NCBI GenBank assembly: GCA_964578885.1
Contig: CAZOEO010000018.1
Location: forward strand, 1-64,000
Direction: 5' to 3'
Source of the DNA: CAZRHR01 sp964578885
GTDB taxonomy: Bacteria; Bacteroidota; Bacteroidia; CAIKAF01
Length of the DNA: 64,000 nucleotides
In this document: piece after piece, positions 44,564 to 53,700 of the stretch
Position numbering within the stretch: position 1 is the first letter of the stretch
How the letters are laid out: each line of letters begins with the position of its first letter
Made by a program: the position numbers and the translations under genes
The notes under the pieces: generated by a model
What the model was told of the DNA's origin: nothing
The model's database searches: none
What the model saw: only the letters and a program-made list of their open reading frames with translations

Positions 44564-45394
44564 ATGCAAAGGAAAACCTGGCTCTTGCTCATTTTCACCT
44601 GCTACACCACGATTTCTGCGCAAACCAACCGACAAGTGCTCACCCAAATGCTCGCTTCGCTCCAGCAGGTGCAAACATTAAAATATCGCTTTATCAAAGA
44701 AGAGCGCTTTAATGGAAAAATGGAAAAGAAAGAAATGCTGGTGCATTACAGGAAACAACCCTTTTCCATTTCCCTGTATTTCTACGAACCCACTCCAGGC
44801 ATGCAGGTTTGGTATCAGCAAGGCAAAAACAACAACCAGGCCCATATTCACCTGGCTTCTCGCTGGCTTTCCTGGTTAGAGCCAGATATGGATCCACTTT
44901 CCAAAGGAATGCGAAAAGGAGAACACCATACCCTTTTGGAATCAGGGCTTGAATTTACCAGAAAACTCATTCAACATTTAAAAGAACGGGCCGACAAGGA
45001 AGAGCGCTTCGACGAACTCTGTAAATACGAAGGTGAAATCATTTTTGACAACCGGAAATGCCATAAATTACTGCTTCAGTATCCCAATTTTGAATGGGAG
45101 AAATACACGCTGAAACCCGGCGAATCCATCGAAACACTGGCCCGAAGACTGTACTTGAATCCATATCAGATTTTAGAGAGAAACGGACTGAGCTGGTACG
45201 ACAAAGCCAGACCCGGCGACCAAATCATGATTCCCAATATTTATGCGAAAAAAGTTTATTTATATGTAGATAAAATCAATTGGATGCCCATTTATCAGGA
45301 AGTGCACGACGAAAATGGCATTTATGAGCGATATAGCTACATCTTATTATTGGTAAATCCCACACTGGACGAAAAGGTTTTCAGCTGGGAATAA
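44564..45394 (+). CDS. DUF1571 protein with inserted LysM module
   Basis: 276 residues from ATG 44564 (MQRKTWLLLIFTCYTTISAQ signal). The body (VQTLKYRFIKEERFNGKMEKKEMLVHYRKQPFSISLYF, GMQVWYQQGKNN, HHTLLESGLEF) is DUF1571, a LolA/LolB-like periplasmic fold. Between strands, at about residues 196-245, there is a LysM-like segment (KYTLKPGESIETLARRLYLNPYQILERNGL ... KARPGDQIMIPN), after which the DUF1571 fold resumes (KVYLYVDKINWMPIYQEVHDE). The insertion may tether the protein to peptidoglycan. TATCTTTC, one mismatch from a -7 box, lies at 44479-44486. Confidence 0.8.
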   Translation: MQRKTWLLLIFTCYTTISAQTNRQVLTQMLASLQQVQTLKYRFIKEERFNGKMEKKEMLVHYRKQPFSISLYFYEPTPGMQVWYQQGKNNNQAHIHLASRWLSWLEPDMDPLSKGMRKGEHHTLLESGLEFTRKLIQHLKERADKEERFDELCKYEGEIIFDNRKCHKLLLQYPNFEWEKYTLKPGESIETLARRLYLNPYQILERNGLSWYDKARPGDQIMIPNIYAKKVYLYVDKINWMPIYQEVHDENGIYERYSYILLLVNPTLDEKVFSWE

Positions 45395-45741
45395 ACTTGC
45401 CATCACCTGACACCATCTTGTCATTCTTCACTTTTTCATACATCTGATAAACAATCCATTACATGTATGACACAAAGTGAGAAAATAGGTCCATCGATAC
45501 GTTCAAACTACATGTTTTACAAGTAAAAAGTTGGTTCAGACCATCCGCTGAAGTGTCATGAACCACTGAGGCGTTGAAGAAATGTACGATTATAGGTCAA
45601 CGATATTCACCACGATAATCAAGGGTGTTGGAAAACAATGGTATGTAGTCTTTTCATTTTATCCATTTTTAAAACCACAAATCTGTGATATAATCATTTA
45701 AGAATGTCAATTAAAAAATATACGTTTATGATGAAACCTCT
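45395..45741. other. Intergenic stretch with no recognised feature
   Basis: About 350 AT-rich bases between the DUF1571 gene and the solute-binding protein gene. No open frame with plausible composition, no tRNA and no strong hairpin were seen on either strand; only the promoter of the next gene at its right end. Confidence 0.6.
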
Positions 45742-45749
45742 TATCTTTG
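45742..45749 (+). promoter_or_regulatory. -7 box for the solute-binding protein gene
   Basis: TATCTTTG, exact TAnnTTTG, 24 bases before the ATG at 45774. The ATG is also preceded by TAAGGAA, a plausible ribosome-binding site. Confidence 0.5.
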
Positions 45750-45773
45750 TGCCAAATGCTTAACCTAAGGAAT

Positions 45774-46631
45774 ATGCGCTTTTTAAAATTAATAGGACTT
45801 TCACTTTGTTTAATTGGATTTAGCTTTCAGGCCGAAGCCCAAAACGTTATGAGTGCAAGGCCCGGAAGTCCCGAGCCTATGAATATCACGGTTCACTATT
45901 TGGTTCGTCCGCCCTTTGTCATAGAGAATAGCAATCCAAACGCAGGTCCATCGGGGGTTGAGGGAGAGATTTTTCAGAAATTCATTGAGTGGATGCGTGT
46001 AAAAAAGCGCGTTCAGGTTCAGGCCACGTATAAAAGTTACACCCAATTCGATGCTTTTTACGAAACCGTTAAAGGCGGGAAGCCCAACGATATTGGTTTT
46101 GGGAATGTTACCATTACTGATGCCAGAAGCAAGGAAGTACAATTTTCCCCGGCATATTTGAAAAGCATTTCCGTTTTGGTAACGCCTGGCAACGTGCCTA
46201 CCATAACCAGCAATGAAGAATTAAAAGAGAGACTGTCTAAATTAACAGGTCTTACCTCCACCCGTTCCGTTCACGCGGTGTATATGGATGAGTTGCGCGC
46301 CAAGCATCTTCCGAACTTGAGCATGGAATTCGTAAATGACCAAAATGGCATTCCCAGAAAAATTGCCATGGCTCAAAAACATTTTGGTTATGTAGACATT
46401 ATCACTTACTGGTACTTCATGAAAGAATCGAATCATTTCCTCAAAATTCACCGTTTTCTTTCCAGAGGGAACGAGCGCATGGGTTTCATCATGCCTACCG
46501 AAAGTAACTTGATGCCCTACGTGATGGAATTTTTCGAATCAGGTTTTGGATTTACGGCTACCAAAAACTACAGAGATATTCTTGAGAAATACCTTGGATA
46601 CGAAATCATTTCCACTGTCGAGGTTAACTAA
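45774..46631 (+). CDS. Family 3 extracellular solute-binding protein
   Basis: 285 residues from ATG 45774, which gives a signal peptide (MRFLKLIGLSLCLIGFSFQAEAQ) with a purine-rich RBS; upstream ATG 45756 is less likely. The periplasmic binding protein fold of the amino-acid/MltF type is visible: VHYLVRPPFVIEN, GVEGEIFQKFIEWMRVKK, NDIGFGNVTITDARSKEVQFSPAYL and TSTRSVHAVYMDEL. There are no transporter subunits next to it and no fused transglycosylase or kinase domain, so it may be an orphan sensor-like or ligand-binding protein. The ligand is unknown. Confidence 0.82.
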   Translation: MRFLKLIGLSLCLIGFSFQAEAQNVMSARPGSPEPMNITVHYLVRPPFVIENSNPNAGPSGVEGEIFQKFIEWMRVKKRVQVQATYKSYTQFDAFYETVKGGKPNDIGFGNVTITDARSKEVQFSPAYLKSISVLVTPGNVPTITSNEELKERLSKLTGLTSTRSVHAVYMDELRAKHLPNLSMEFVNDQNGIPRKIAMAQKHFGYVDIITYWYFMKESNHFLKIHRFLSRGNERMGFIMPTESNLMPYVMEFFESGFGFTATKNYRDILEKYLGYEIISTVEVN

Positions 46632-47211
46632 ACGACTTCAAATTCTGGTAAGCGGCTTCCTTTGGGGAGCCGCTTTTCTTTATGCACAGCCCACAGATTC
46701 CAGTTGCATCACTTTAACCGGAAAAAGCAGGGTAGAAGGAATCAGCATGTCGGGATGGCTGGAACCTAATAGTCTGGTTTACTTACATTATGGATTTTAC
46801 CAATGTAATCCGTTGAAAAAAGGAGATGATATTGTTTTTAAAAACGGGTTTAATCCATTGCCCATTATCAAAAAAGTAGTGGCCGTACCTGGAGATGTTT
46901 TTCGACTTGGATTACTGGGGCCAGGTCACTTTTGTTTAATCATTAACGGCGACACAGTCCGCATGCCCACAGGAAATCCGTTGCCCATTTCGGAAAAAAG
47001 AAGCCGCATGCTGGCGTATTATGCCTCCGCCTTTGGAGGAGTATTACCTTTAAAAACCTGTCTGGTGGTGGGTTCCGGACCGGAAATGCATGACAGCACC
47101 CTTTTCGGTCCAGTAAGCGTAACCGATATTTTGGGCAAGGCCGAACCTGTTGACCCACCTAAAAGCCGGAAAAGAAAAAAAAATAAGCGACAGAAAAAGT
47201 CAAAAAAATAA
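46594..47211 (+). CDS. S26 signal-peptidase-like protein, possibly secreted
   Basis: About 205 residues; start uncertain because the frame has no ATG before the mature region. TTG 46594 (or TTG 46582) would overlap the end of the solute-binding gene and give a signal segment LQILVSGFLWGAAFLYAQ. The body has S26 features: ISMSGWLEPNSLVYL (candidate catalytic Ser in SMSGWL), IIKKVVAVPGDVFRLG (candidate Lys and the PGD box) and HDSTLFGPVSVTDILGKA (the DSRxFGPV box). The C-terminus is strongly basic (SRKRKKNKRQKKSKK). It resembles a TraF/signal peptidase relative rather than the housekeeping LepB. Catalytic activity is unproven. Confidence 0.6.
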   Translation: MDTKSFPLSRLTKRLQILVSGFLWGAAFLYAQPTDSSCITLTGKSRVEGISMSGWLEPNSLVYLHYGFYQCNPLKKGDDIVFKNGFNPLPIIKKVVAVPGDVFRLGLLGPGHFCLIINGDTVRMPTGNPLPISEKRSRMLAYYASAFGGVLPLKTCLVVGSGPEMHDSTLFGPVSVTDILGKAEPVDPPKSRKRKKNKRQKKSKK

Positions 47212-47216
47212 GTCAT

Positions 47217-47738
47217 TTACGGAGCACTCTGGTCTAAAACCCATAAATAACATTCTCTTTCATAATAAAATGCTGGTCCTACAAGAGTGAATCCCAGTTT
47301 GAAGGCGAATGTTTCTGCCGCTATATGACGATGAGGAATCGCCATGTAAACAGGCCTTGGTAAAAACCCTTTCAATACCTGAGTGGCCGCTTCATAGCCA
47401 ATTCCTTTTCTCATAAAAGGAAAAGAAATAATTATTTGTAATTCAATCCGATTCGTACGATCCAACGGTTTCAGGGAAGCTCTCCCTACACACTCCTGAT
47501 GATTTGGGAGATACAACATCCAATGTCCCATGTGCGGAAGAGTTTCATTTTCTAAAATCATTCGCTGTAAGGCAAACCGATTTGCTGAAAAAGACGTGTT
47601 AAAACTTCCCGGCGCCACCAACCCTTCCGGATGGCTATGCACCGCATGAAAATCTGACAATGAAGTATGTGATGAAATCCTTTCAAATACTAGCTCGCCA
47701 CTTTTAGGAATATAGGCCGTTTGGGGTTCACTTTTCAT
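47217..47738 (-). CDS. GNAT-family N-acetyltransferase
   Basis: 173 residues from ATG 47738 (MKSEPQTAYIP); the frame is open 38 codons further, but that extension would run into the start of the divergent methyltransferase gene. GNAT fold of the RimJ/RimL type: GELVFERIS, DFHAVHSHPEG, GHWMLYLPNHQECVGRASLKP, IIISFPFMRKGIGYEAATQVLKGF (acetyl-CoA binding R/Q-x-x-G-x-G/A) and IAAETFAFKLGFTLVG. The substrate is unknown. It is convergent with the S26-like gene, with only five bases between stops. Confidence 0.85.
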   Translation of the reverse strand: MKSEPQTAYIPKSGELVFERISSHTSLSDFHAVHSHPEGLVAPGSFNTSFSANRFALQRMILENETLPHMGHWMLYLPNHQECVGRASLKPLDRTNRIELQIIISFPFMRKGIGYEAATQVLKGFLPRPVYMAIPHRHIAAETFAFKLGFTLVGPAFYYERECYLWVLDQSAP

Positions 47739-47823
47739 GGGTTCGTTCAAGGATTGAAAATTACATAAATGAAACCAAATCTTGGCTGCTGCGTTGTTTA
47801 TTTTATACATTTCTTGTTTATCC

Positions 47824-48432
47824 ATGGCATTTTCAGATCCCTCTGTACCCAAGCCCGGTCAACTTTCCCTCTGCCAGTTTGGGTCCATGAGCTATTTAAA
47901 GGATGAAAAACGATTTGATCCCTTACATTCACCCGGAGGGAAAGCTTTAGCCCATTGGGCAGAAGAACACCTGAAACCCAACCTCAACATTTTGGAAGTG
48001 GGTTGCGGTTCCGGCAGCTTATCCTGTTATTTAGCGATGCTAGGTGCTGAAGTCACAGGACTGGATATAGATCCGGTGGCCGTCCAAATCGCACTTCAAA
48101 ATCGTGACCTCACAGGGGTAAAAGTTCAGTTTAAAGTTTCGAATATTTTTTCCGCACTTCGACGGGAGAAATATGATTTTATTTTATTCCACCCACCTAT
48201 CAAACGCGGATTTCCGGAAAACATACCATCTTACAGAAACTTGGCAGGCCCCAATTTTGAATATTTTTCAATTTTTTGGAGAAGAGTGAACCATCACCTT
48301 GTAGGACCCAAATTGGTGGCTTCCTCCGTGCAGGTTCCGAGAGTTACGCTGGCCATGGCAGAAGAAGCGGGCTGGGATTTGCTAACTACTGGTCCACCGG
48401 CTTGGTTTACCAAACGAATTTTAAAACCGTGA
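47824..48432 (+). CDS. SAM-dependent methyltransferase (small-methyltransferase fold)
   Basis: 202 residues from ATG 47824. Motif I NILEVGCGSGSLSCYLA, post-I VTGLDIDPVAV, and motif IV FILFHPPIKRG. An NPPY-like motif IV with PP suggests transfer to a nitrogen or ring atom on RNA, protein glutamine or a small molecule, as in RsmC/PrmC relatives; here His occupies the usual Asn/Asp position. The gene is divergent from the GNAT gene (85-base gap). Confidence 0.8.
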   Translation: MAFSDPSVPKPGQLSLCQFGSMSYLKDEKRFDPLHSPGGKALAHWAEEHLKPNLNILEVGCGSGSLSCYLAMLGAEVTGLDIDPVAVQIALQNRDLTGVKVQFKVSNIFSALRREKYDFILFHPPIKRGFPENIPSYRNLAGPNFEYFSIFWRRVNHHLVGPKLVASSVQVPRVTLAMAEEAGWDLLTTGPPAWFTKRILKP

Positions 48433-48453
48433 AAAAACGTTTATCTTAACTCA

Positions 48454-49277
48454 ATGAAAAGACTGTGCCACCAGATGTATTGGATGCTTTTGCTGAGCAT
48501 TTTGATTGGCCAGGGCTGCGGTAAAGGGGAAAAAGGCTGCACAGACCCCAATAGCTTAAGATTTCAACCAGAAGCCATAGAAGATGACGGAAGTTGTAGA
48601 TATCCGGAAAGAGGAAGAACTCCACTTTTCCTCTTTTTCTCCCAAACATCCAATACCACCTCCGGCAGCTTCGCTTTTCCCATATTCAACACCCTAAGCA
48701 CAGAGTTTGGCACACAATGGTTTCCCATAATGGTTTATCCACAAGCGGGCGATCCCCTGTTTACCGGTGCGGCAGTAAGTCTTCAATCCGCCATGCAAAC
48801 CAATCTACTACCTGGTTTTTCATTGGGGAATCAAAAAAATTTATTTTCAGAACAAGCCATTCGTGATGCATGGAACATCGAAAGACAAGAAGAAGCCGTG
48901 GCGTCTGCCGACGGACGCTTCTTTACCATTAGTGAAGACAGTTTGGAGGTAGAGCTGAACGGTATTTTCATGAACCCGGCCAAGGACAATATTTTGCAAA
49001 TATTCTTCTTGTGGAAAAAAATGTACCGCAGCCACAGGCCGGCATTCCCAATCCAGGTTTTGTACACCCATATGTCCTACGATCTTCCGGTGCCGTTGGA
49101 GGGCTTGGATATCAAGTAGCGAATGGAAGTATTTCTGCAGGCTACAGCTTTCGAAGGAAATTTAAAATACCCATCCAACCCGGTTGGTCCATTGGCAATG
49201 TAACGGCTTGCACCGTCATTTGGAATATCCTGGATGGGAATACCAGCTTTGTAAATGCTCGTATTATCCTTCCATAA
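48454..49277 (+). pseudogene. Omp28-like lipoprotein gene with a frameshift
   Basis: The first reading frame (48454-49119) gives a lipoprotein signal with lipobox GQGC, a GCTDPNSLRFQPEAIEDDGSC motif (the calcium-site-like CTDP...DDGSC seen in many Bacteroidota surface proteins), then an Omp28-type body. Near 49003-49010 the natural continuation moves to the neighbouring frame (49011-49277: VEKNVPQPQAG, HPYVLRSSGAVGG, PGWSIGNVTACTVIWN), which carries the usual Omp28 C-terminus. The break lies at the repeat TTCTTCTTG, just before a run of seven A. This may be a one-base indel, a sequencing error, or slippage-based phase variation. If the frame is not restored, the protein is truncated with an aberrant tail. 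Confidence 0.65.
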
Positions 49278-49351
49278 AACAAATTAAATCAAATGAAAAT
49301 TCCTTTTATAAAGGATTAAAGCCATATTTGCTAAAATAAAAAAATAAGCAA

Positions 49352-49819
49352 ATGAAAAAATGGACATTGACATTAAGTCTGTTGTGCACGACAACATGGT
49401 TTGCATTCGCACAAACTTTTGAGTACAAAATTGTAACTTCTATTGAGTCTATTGTTCCGATGGGACTTGGTCGGAGCCGGATTATTGAACAAGATCAGGC
49501 AGTAGATGTAGCAGCGTATACGACCACCAGATCAGATGGAAAGGATAGCGACCAGGGTCGTGTAGATCGTGGTGATTTAAAAATTGACCGATTCAAAGAA
49601 ACCAAACTTCTTAACTTTTACAGTGGCGTAGGGATTAACTTCCAAAATATCGCCAGCAACGACGCACTGATGTCTGCAAAAATCAATGAAATGATTTCCC
49701 AAGGCTGGGAATTGGCATTTGTGGTAAGTGGCGTGGAAAGTAAAGGCAGTAAAGATGATTCAGAGGGGATTTTTATTACCCGCTACATTTTCAGAAAGGC
49801 AGTTACTGCAAAACGATAA
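49352..49819 (+). CDS. Small exported protein with DUF4177-like end
   Basis: 155 residues with a clean signal peptide (MKKWTLTLSLLCTTTWFAFAQ). The mature part starts FEYKIVTSIESIVPMGLGRSR and ends NEMISQGWELAFVVSGVES ... GIFITRYIFRK. The Gly-Trp-Glu-Leu strand and closing aromatic strand resemble DUF4177-type small domains. No function can be assigned. A near -7 box CATATTTG lies at 49323-49330, and a strong terminator follows, so it is probably a single-gene transcript. Confidence 0.75.
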   Translation: MKKWTLTLSLLCTTTWFAFAQTFEYKIVTSIESIVPMGLGRSRIIEQDQAVDVAAYTTTRSDGKDSDQGRVDRGDLKIDRFKETKLLNFYSGVGINFQNIASNDALMSAKINEMISQGWELAFVVSGVESKGSKDDSEGIFITRYIFRKAVTAKR

Positions 49820-49838
49820 ATAATCTCTTTGAAGTAAT

Positions 49839-49876
49839 AAAAGGCTCATCTATATTAGTTAGATGAGCCTTTTTTT
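49839..49876 (+). terminator. Rho-independent terminator
   Basis: AAAAGGCTCATCTA and TAGATGAGCCTTTT form a perfect 14-pair stem around TATTAGT, followed by a T-run to 49876. It begins 19 bases after the stop of the small exported protein. Confidence 0.93.
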
Positions 49877-49879
49877 GCC

Positions 49880-50670
49880 CTGAATATTCGTATTCATCAA
49901 TGTATTATACCCTGTTGTAAGTCAAACACAACCATTAACGCTACATCATTGCCAATTCCTCATTCGAAGCTAAAAACAATTAGCGGCTTTCAAAAAATGG
50001 ACATCATATGCGGTAAGCTCCTCGTGATTGTAGAGATTTAAACGGAACATTCCTTATAAACCAAGAGACAGCCAAGCCATTCAAAAACATAAGTGAGTTG
50101 AAGATTCATGCATTCAGCAAAATCATGATAGTGGGCAACAAAGACGCATCCTAACCGAAGCGGCCGGATGAGACCCCCCATGGGCTCGCAGTTTGCGAGC
50201 GCACATGGTTCCGATGCGACTTTCATTCTTTCGTTGGTTTCAATCTTATTTTTCCAACTTTCGTTTCTCTGTCGCATCTCCCTTCTTCATATTGGATACA
50301 CTGCCAATGCATCCTGTTCTAGGCCCGTGATTCCCGCCCAATCATAGATATAAAGCGCGCTTCATATCCATCAAAGGGCACCACTAGAACCCCCAATGAA
50401 TCCAGAAGTCCGTCGTTTGACTTTTTTCCAGATCCACCAACATACTTCACGCTTAAAGCCCGAAGTGTTCCTCGCCACCCCTATACGTGACGAAGCAAGA
50501 ACTATTTTTGGGTAAAGGAGGTGAAAAAATCACCGGTGATAGTCAAAGATACAATATACAAACCCCCTTTGTCAAGAGGGAAAGTTACTTTTTTACACTT
50601 TTTGAAAAATCTGAACAAGATTCATTTTCTGAAAACACGTAAAAAAGAGACAAATACGATGATTGAAAAC
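49880..50670. other. Non-coding or decayed stretch with strong secondary structure
   Basis: About 790 bases without a credible gene. The two longest frames (50038-50277 minus, 50521-50709 plus) lack family similarity that I recognise and have unusual composition. Structures seen: GCTCGCA-GTT-TGCGAGC (50184-50200) enclosed by CCATG/CATGG (50178-50208), with further GGTT/AACC and GATGC/GCATC pairing outside; and an 8-base inverted repeat GATGCGAC (50213-50220) / GTCGCATC (50271-50278). A palindrome TCACCGGTGA lies near 50530. It could be a remnant of a lost mobile element or an RNA gene. Confidence 0.45.
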
Positions 50671-50699
50671 AAAAAACGCCTCCCGAAACGAGAGGCGTT
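50671..50699 (-). terminator. Terminator of the polyketide synthase gene
   Basis: On the minus strand AACGCCTC and GAGGCGTT pair perfectly around a nine-base loop, followed by a T-run (TTTTTTG). It begins about 20 bases after the PKS stop. Confidence 0.9.
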
Positions 50700-50719
50700 G
50701 ATGATCTAATGTAAACAAA

Positions 50720-53700
50720 TTAACCCTTCACTTCGGCAAGCAAAGCGTCAAGCTCTTCTTCACTCATGTCTTCGATTTCAGAAGCAAGAGCTCCGGTGGC
50801 CAATACTTTTTCTAGCAACATAGCAGCGAGCTGAATCACAGTTGGACCACTCAGCAACTCCATGGTGCTTACTTCTACACCAAAGCGTGCTTGAATAGCG
50901 CGACCAAGTTCCACTGCCATCAGTGAGTCGATACCCAAGAAGTTGATTCCACGAGATTTATCGACTTTCTCCACAGAAAGTTTCAGTACTTTGGCCAAGG
51001 CCTCGGCAGTCGCATTTTCCATATACACACGACGTTCTGGATCAGAAAGTACACCAAGCTCGGCAGCCAGTTCCACTAATGCGGCATTCACGCCATCACC
51101 ACTTGCCGCGGCACCCGCCAATTCGCGGAATCGGCTAGATTGTGCTGCACCTGAATTTACCTGCGCCCAGCGTGCCCAATCTACATCGAACATACCCACT
51201 TGAGTCAAGTTGTTTTCCAGCACGGTTCCCAAAGCTTCAAGTGCTTGCTTGGTAGTAAAGCTGCGGATACCACCAGACTCCAAGATAGCTGTAACATTCG
51301 CATCTCGGGCAGCCACACCGACTTCTCCAAGAACACCTAAGTTAATGGTAGTAGCGGCAAGACCTTTGGCACGACGATAATGCGCAAATCCATCCAAGAA
51401 TGCATTGGCAGCCACATAGTTGGCTTGACCATTGTTTCCTATCAGAGCAGAAATTGAAGAGAAGCTCAAGAAAAAGTCAAGTGATAAGTGACGTGTGGCG
51501 GCATGTAGGTTCAATGCTCCTCCCACTTTAGCATTAAAACTAGTGACAAACCGGTCTCTATTCATGTCAATCAGGAAGCCATCATCTAATACCACCGCTC
51601 CATGAATAATGCCACGTAAAGGAGGGAAATTATTGGAAATATGATGAATGGCAGCCTCTACAGCAGAAGGTTGTGTAATATCCAGCGGAGCAGCCCAAAC
51701 TTTGGTACCCATGCCTTCAATTTCCGCGATAGCTGTAATCGCTTCTTCGGTTTTGGCGCCGGAACGAGATGCTAATACTAATTGTTTTACACCTTTAGCG
51801 GCGAGCCATTTTCCGATTTGCAAGCCAAATCCACCCGTACCACCGGTAATCAAGTAGGTACCATCGGTTTCAATTTTCTTGCGATCACGTACTTCTGGAA
51901 CTTCTACCATTTGATTCTCAAAATTAAGAACCACTTTACCCATGTGCTTAGATTGGGCAAGGAAAGTAAAAGCTTCAACGGCTTCTCCAGCAGGGAAACT
52001 ATATGTTTTCACAGCCTCGAATACCCCTTCCTCATAGTATCGCTCGATATCGCGTAGGATTGCCTGCACTTTTGGTGTGCGCTCAATCATCAAACGGTCT
52101 ACATCGATACCATGGAAGGTGATGTTGCGGTTAAAAGCAAACATCGGAAGACTATTATTCTCGGAAATATCTCTTTTCCCAATTTCCACGAAGCGGCCAT
52201 AAGCAGCCAGCAGTTCAAAGGAAAGTGTCAGTGCTTCGCCGGCAATCGCGTTGAGCACCACATCTACGCCGTAACCATTTGTATCTTCCTTAATGGCTTT
52301 TACAAACTCAAGGCTGCGAGAATCATATACGTGTTGAATACCGAGACTGCGCAGGTACGCACGTTTTTCTTCAGAGCCTGCTGTAGCAAAAATTTCTGCC
52401 CCAACATGTTTGGCCCATTGAATAGCGGCTAAACCAACACCACCGGTTGCGTTATGAATCAGAATCTTCTCTCCTTTTTCAAGTTGAGCACGGTCTCTTA
52501 AACCATAAATAACGGTCATGTAAGGCACCACCATCAGGGCGTCTTCCCAAGCGATTTGTTTGGGTTTACGAAGATAGAAAGTGGGGGTAGCAGTCACATA
52601 TGAACGCAAACAACCGGATTGTGCAGCAAGTACGATTTCGTCACCAGGTTTGAAGTCGGTGACTCCTTCGCCAACCCGCGTTACAATACCACTGGCTTCC
52701 ATACCAAAGGTACTCTCGAAATAAGTTCCATTGGTGGCTTTCAAAGATAGCTGACCAATTACTTTCAGCACGTCTTTCAGATTTAAGCAAGACGCTTTGG
52801 TCTGAATTTCAATTTCACCGGCTGCAGGAGCAACACGCTCTACTTGCACATAATTAAGTGAATCGATACGTCCTACCTGACCAATCTCAAGATTAACAGG
52901 AGTTTCAGTGCTTACTTTCTTTTTCGCAGCATGTTGATCTTCTAGCAGAGATAAGCGCTCCAACTCACGAACCATACGATTTCCATGACGGTAGGCCACA
53001 TCATCGTCTTTGGCTACACTGAGTGATTCTTTTACAAGAGCGGACGCATCCAAAGAGTCCATGTCGACCATTTTGGTCACCAGATTTGGATGTTCATTGG
53101 TAATCAGACGAGCCATTCCCCAGAAGGAAGTAGCCATTAATCCTTCACCAGTGTCACCATCTTCCAGTACCACGGCTTGCTGAGTGGCCATGGTCCAACG
53201 CACTTTTTCTTGTGGACGCTGGGTAGCAAAAGCTTTACCTAAATACACTACCGGCATGGCTACATCAATAGCGGCTTGATATCCAGCATCAGCTGAAGGC
53301 GCATCTAAAGACCAGAGATACAATACCTGATCGAAAGCTACAGGTGCATCTTTCAATAACTGATGAAAATCTTCTTCTTGATCAGGACGCACCGTAAACA
53401 TGACCTCATCGTTGCTGTATGCGTCACCGCGAAGCACCAATGTGGCAGCAATGCCTTGTTCAGATAACTTGGAAATGGCATCTGTCGTAAAGTCGCCTTC
53501 GTCACCAAAGACCAAACAGTTGTTTCCAGCATGTTGCCCTTCTGGAAGAGCCGCTTTTTTCCAAGTGTACTGGTAGAACCAGTTGTCCATTTCTTCAGCC
53601 GCAGATTCGCGGTTTCCGGAAATAGCCTGGCAAGTAATTCCTTCGAGAGAAACAAGGACTTCCCCTTGATCATCAAAAAGAATTAAATCACCTTTAATGG

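Noticed and set aside
44327..44674. 115-residue leftward frame through the GC-rich element
   Set aside because: Its coding look comes only from the GC-rich palindromes; it overlaps the start of the DUF1571 gene on the opposite strand.
50038..50277. 79-residue leftward frame in the PKS-downstream gap
   Set aside because: No family resemblance; it consists largely of the inverted-repeat structures.
50521..50709. 62-residue frame from GTG with a purine-rich upstream site
   Set aside because: It runs through the PKS terminator hairpin, and its composition is low-complexity Lys-rich; a chance frame is more likely despite AAAGGAG before the GTG.
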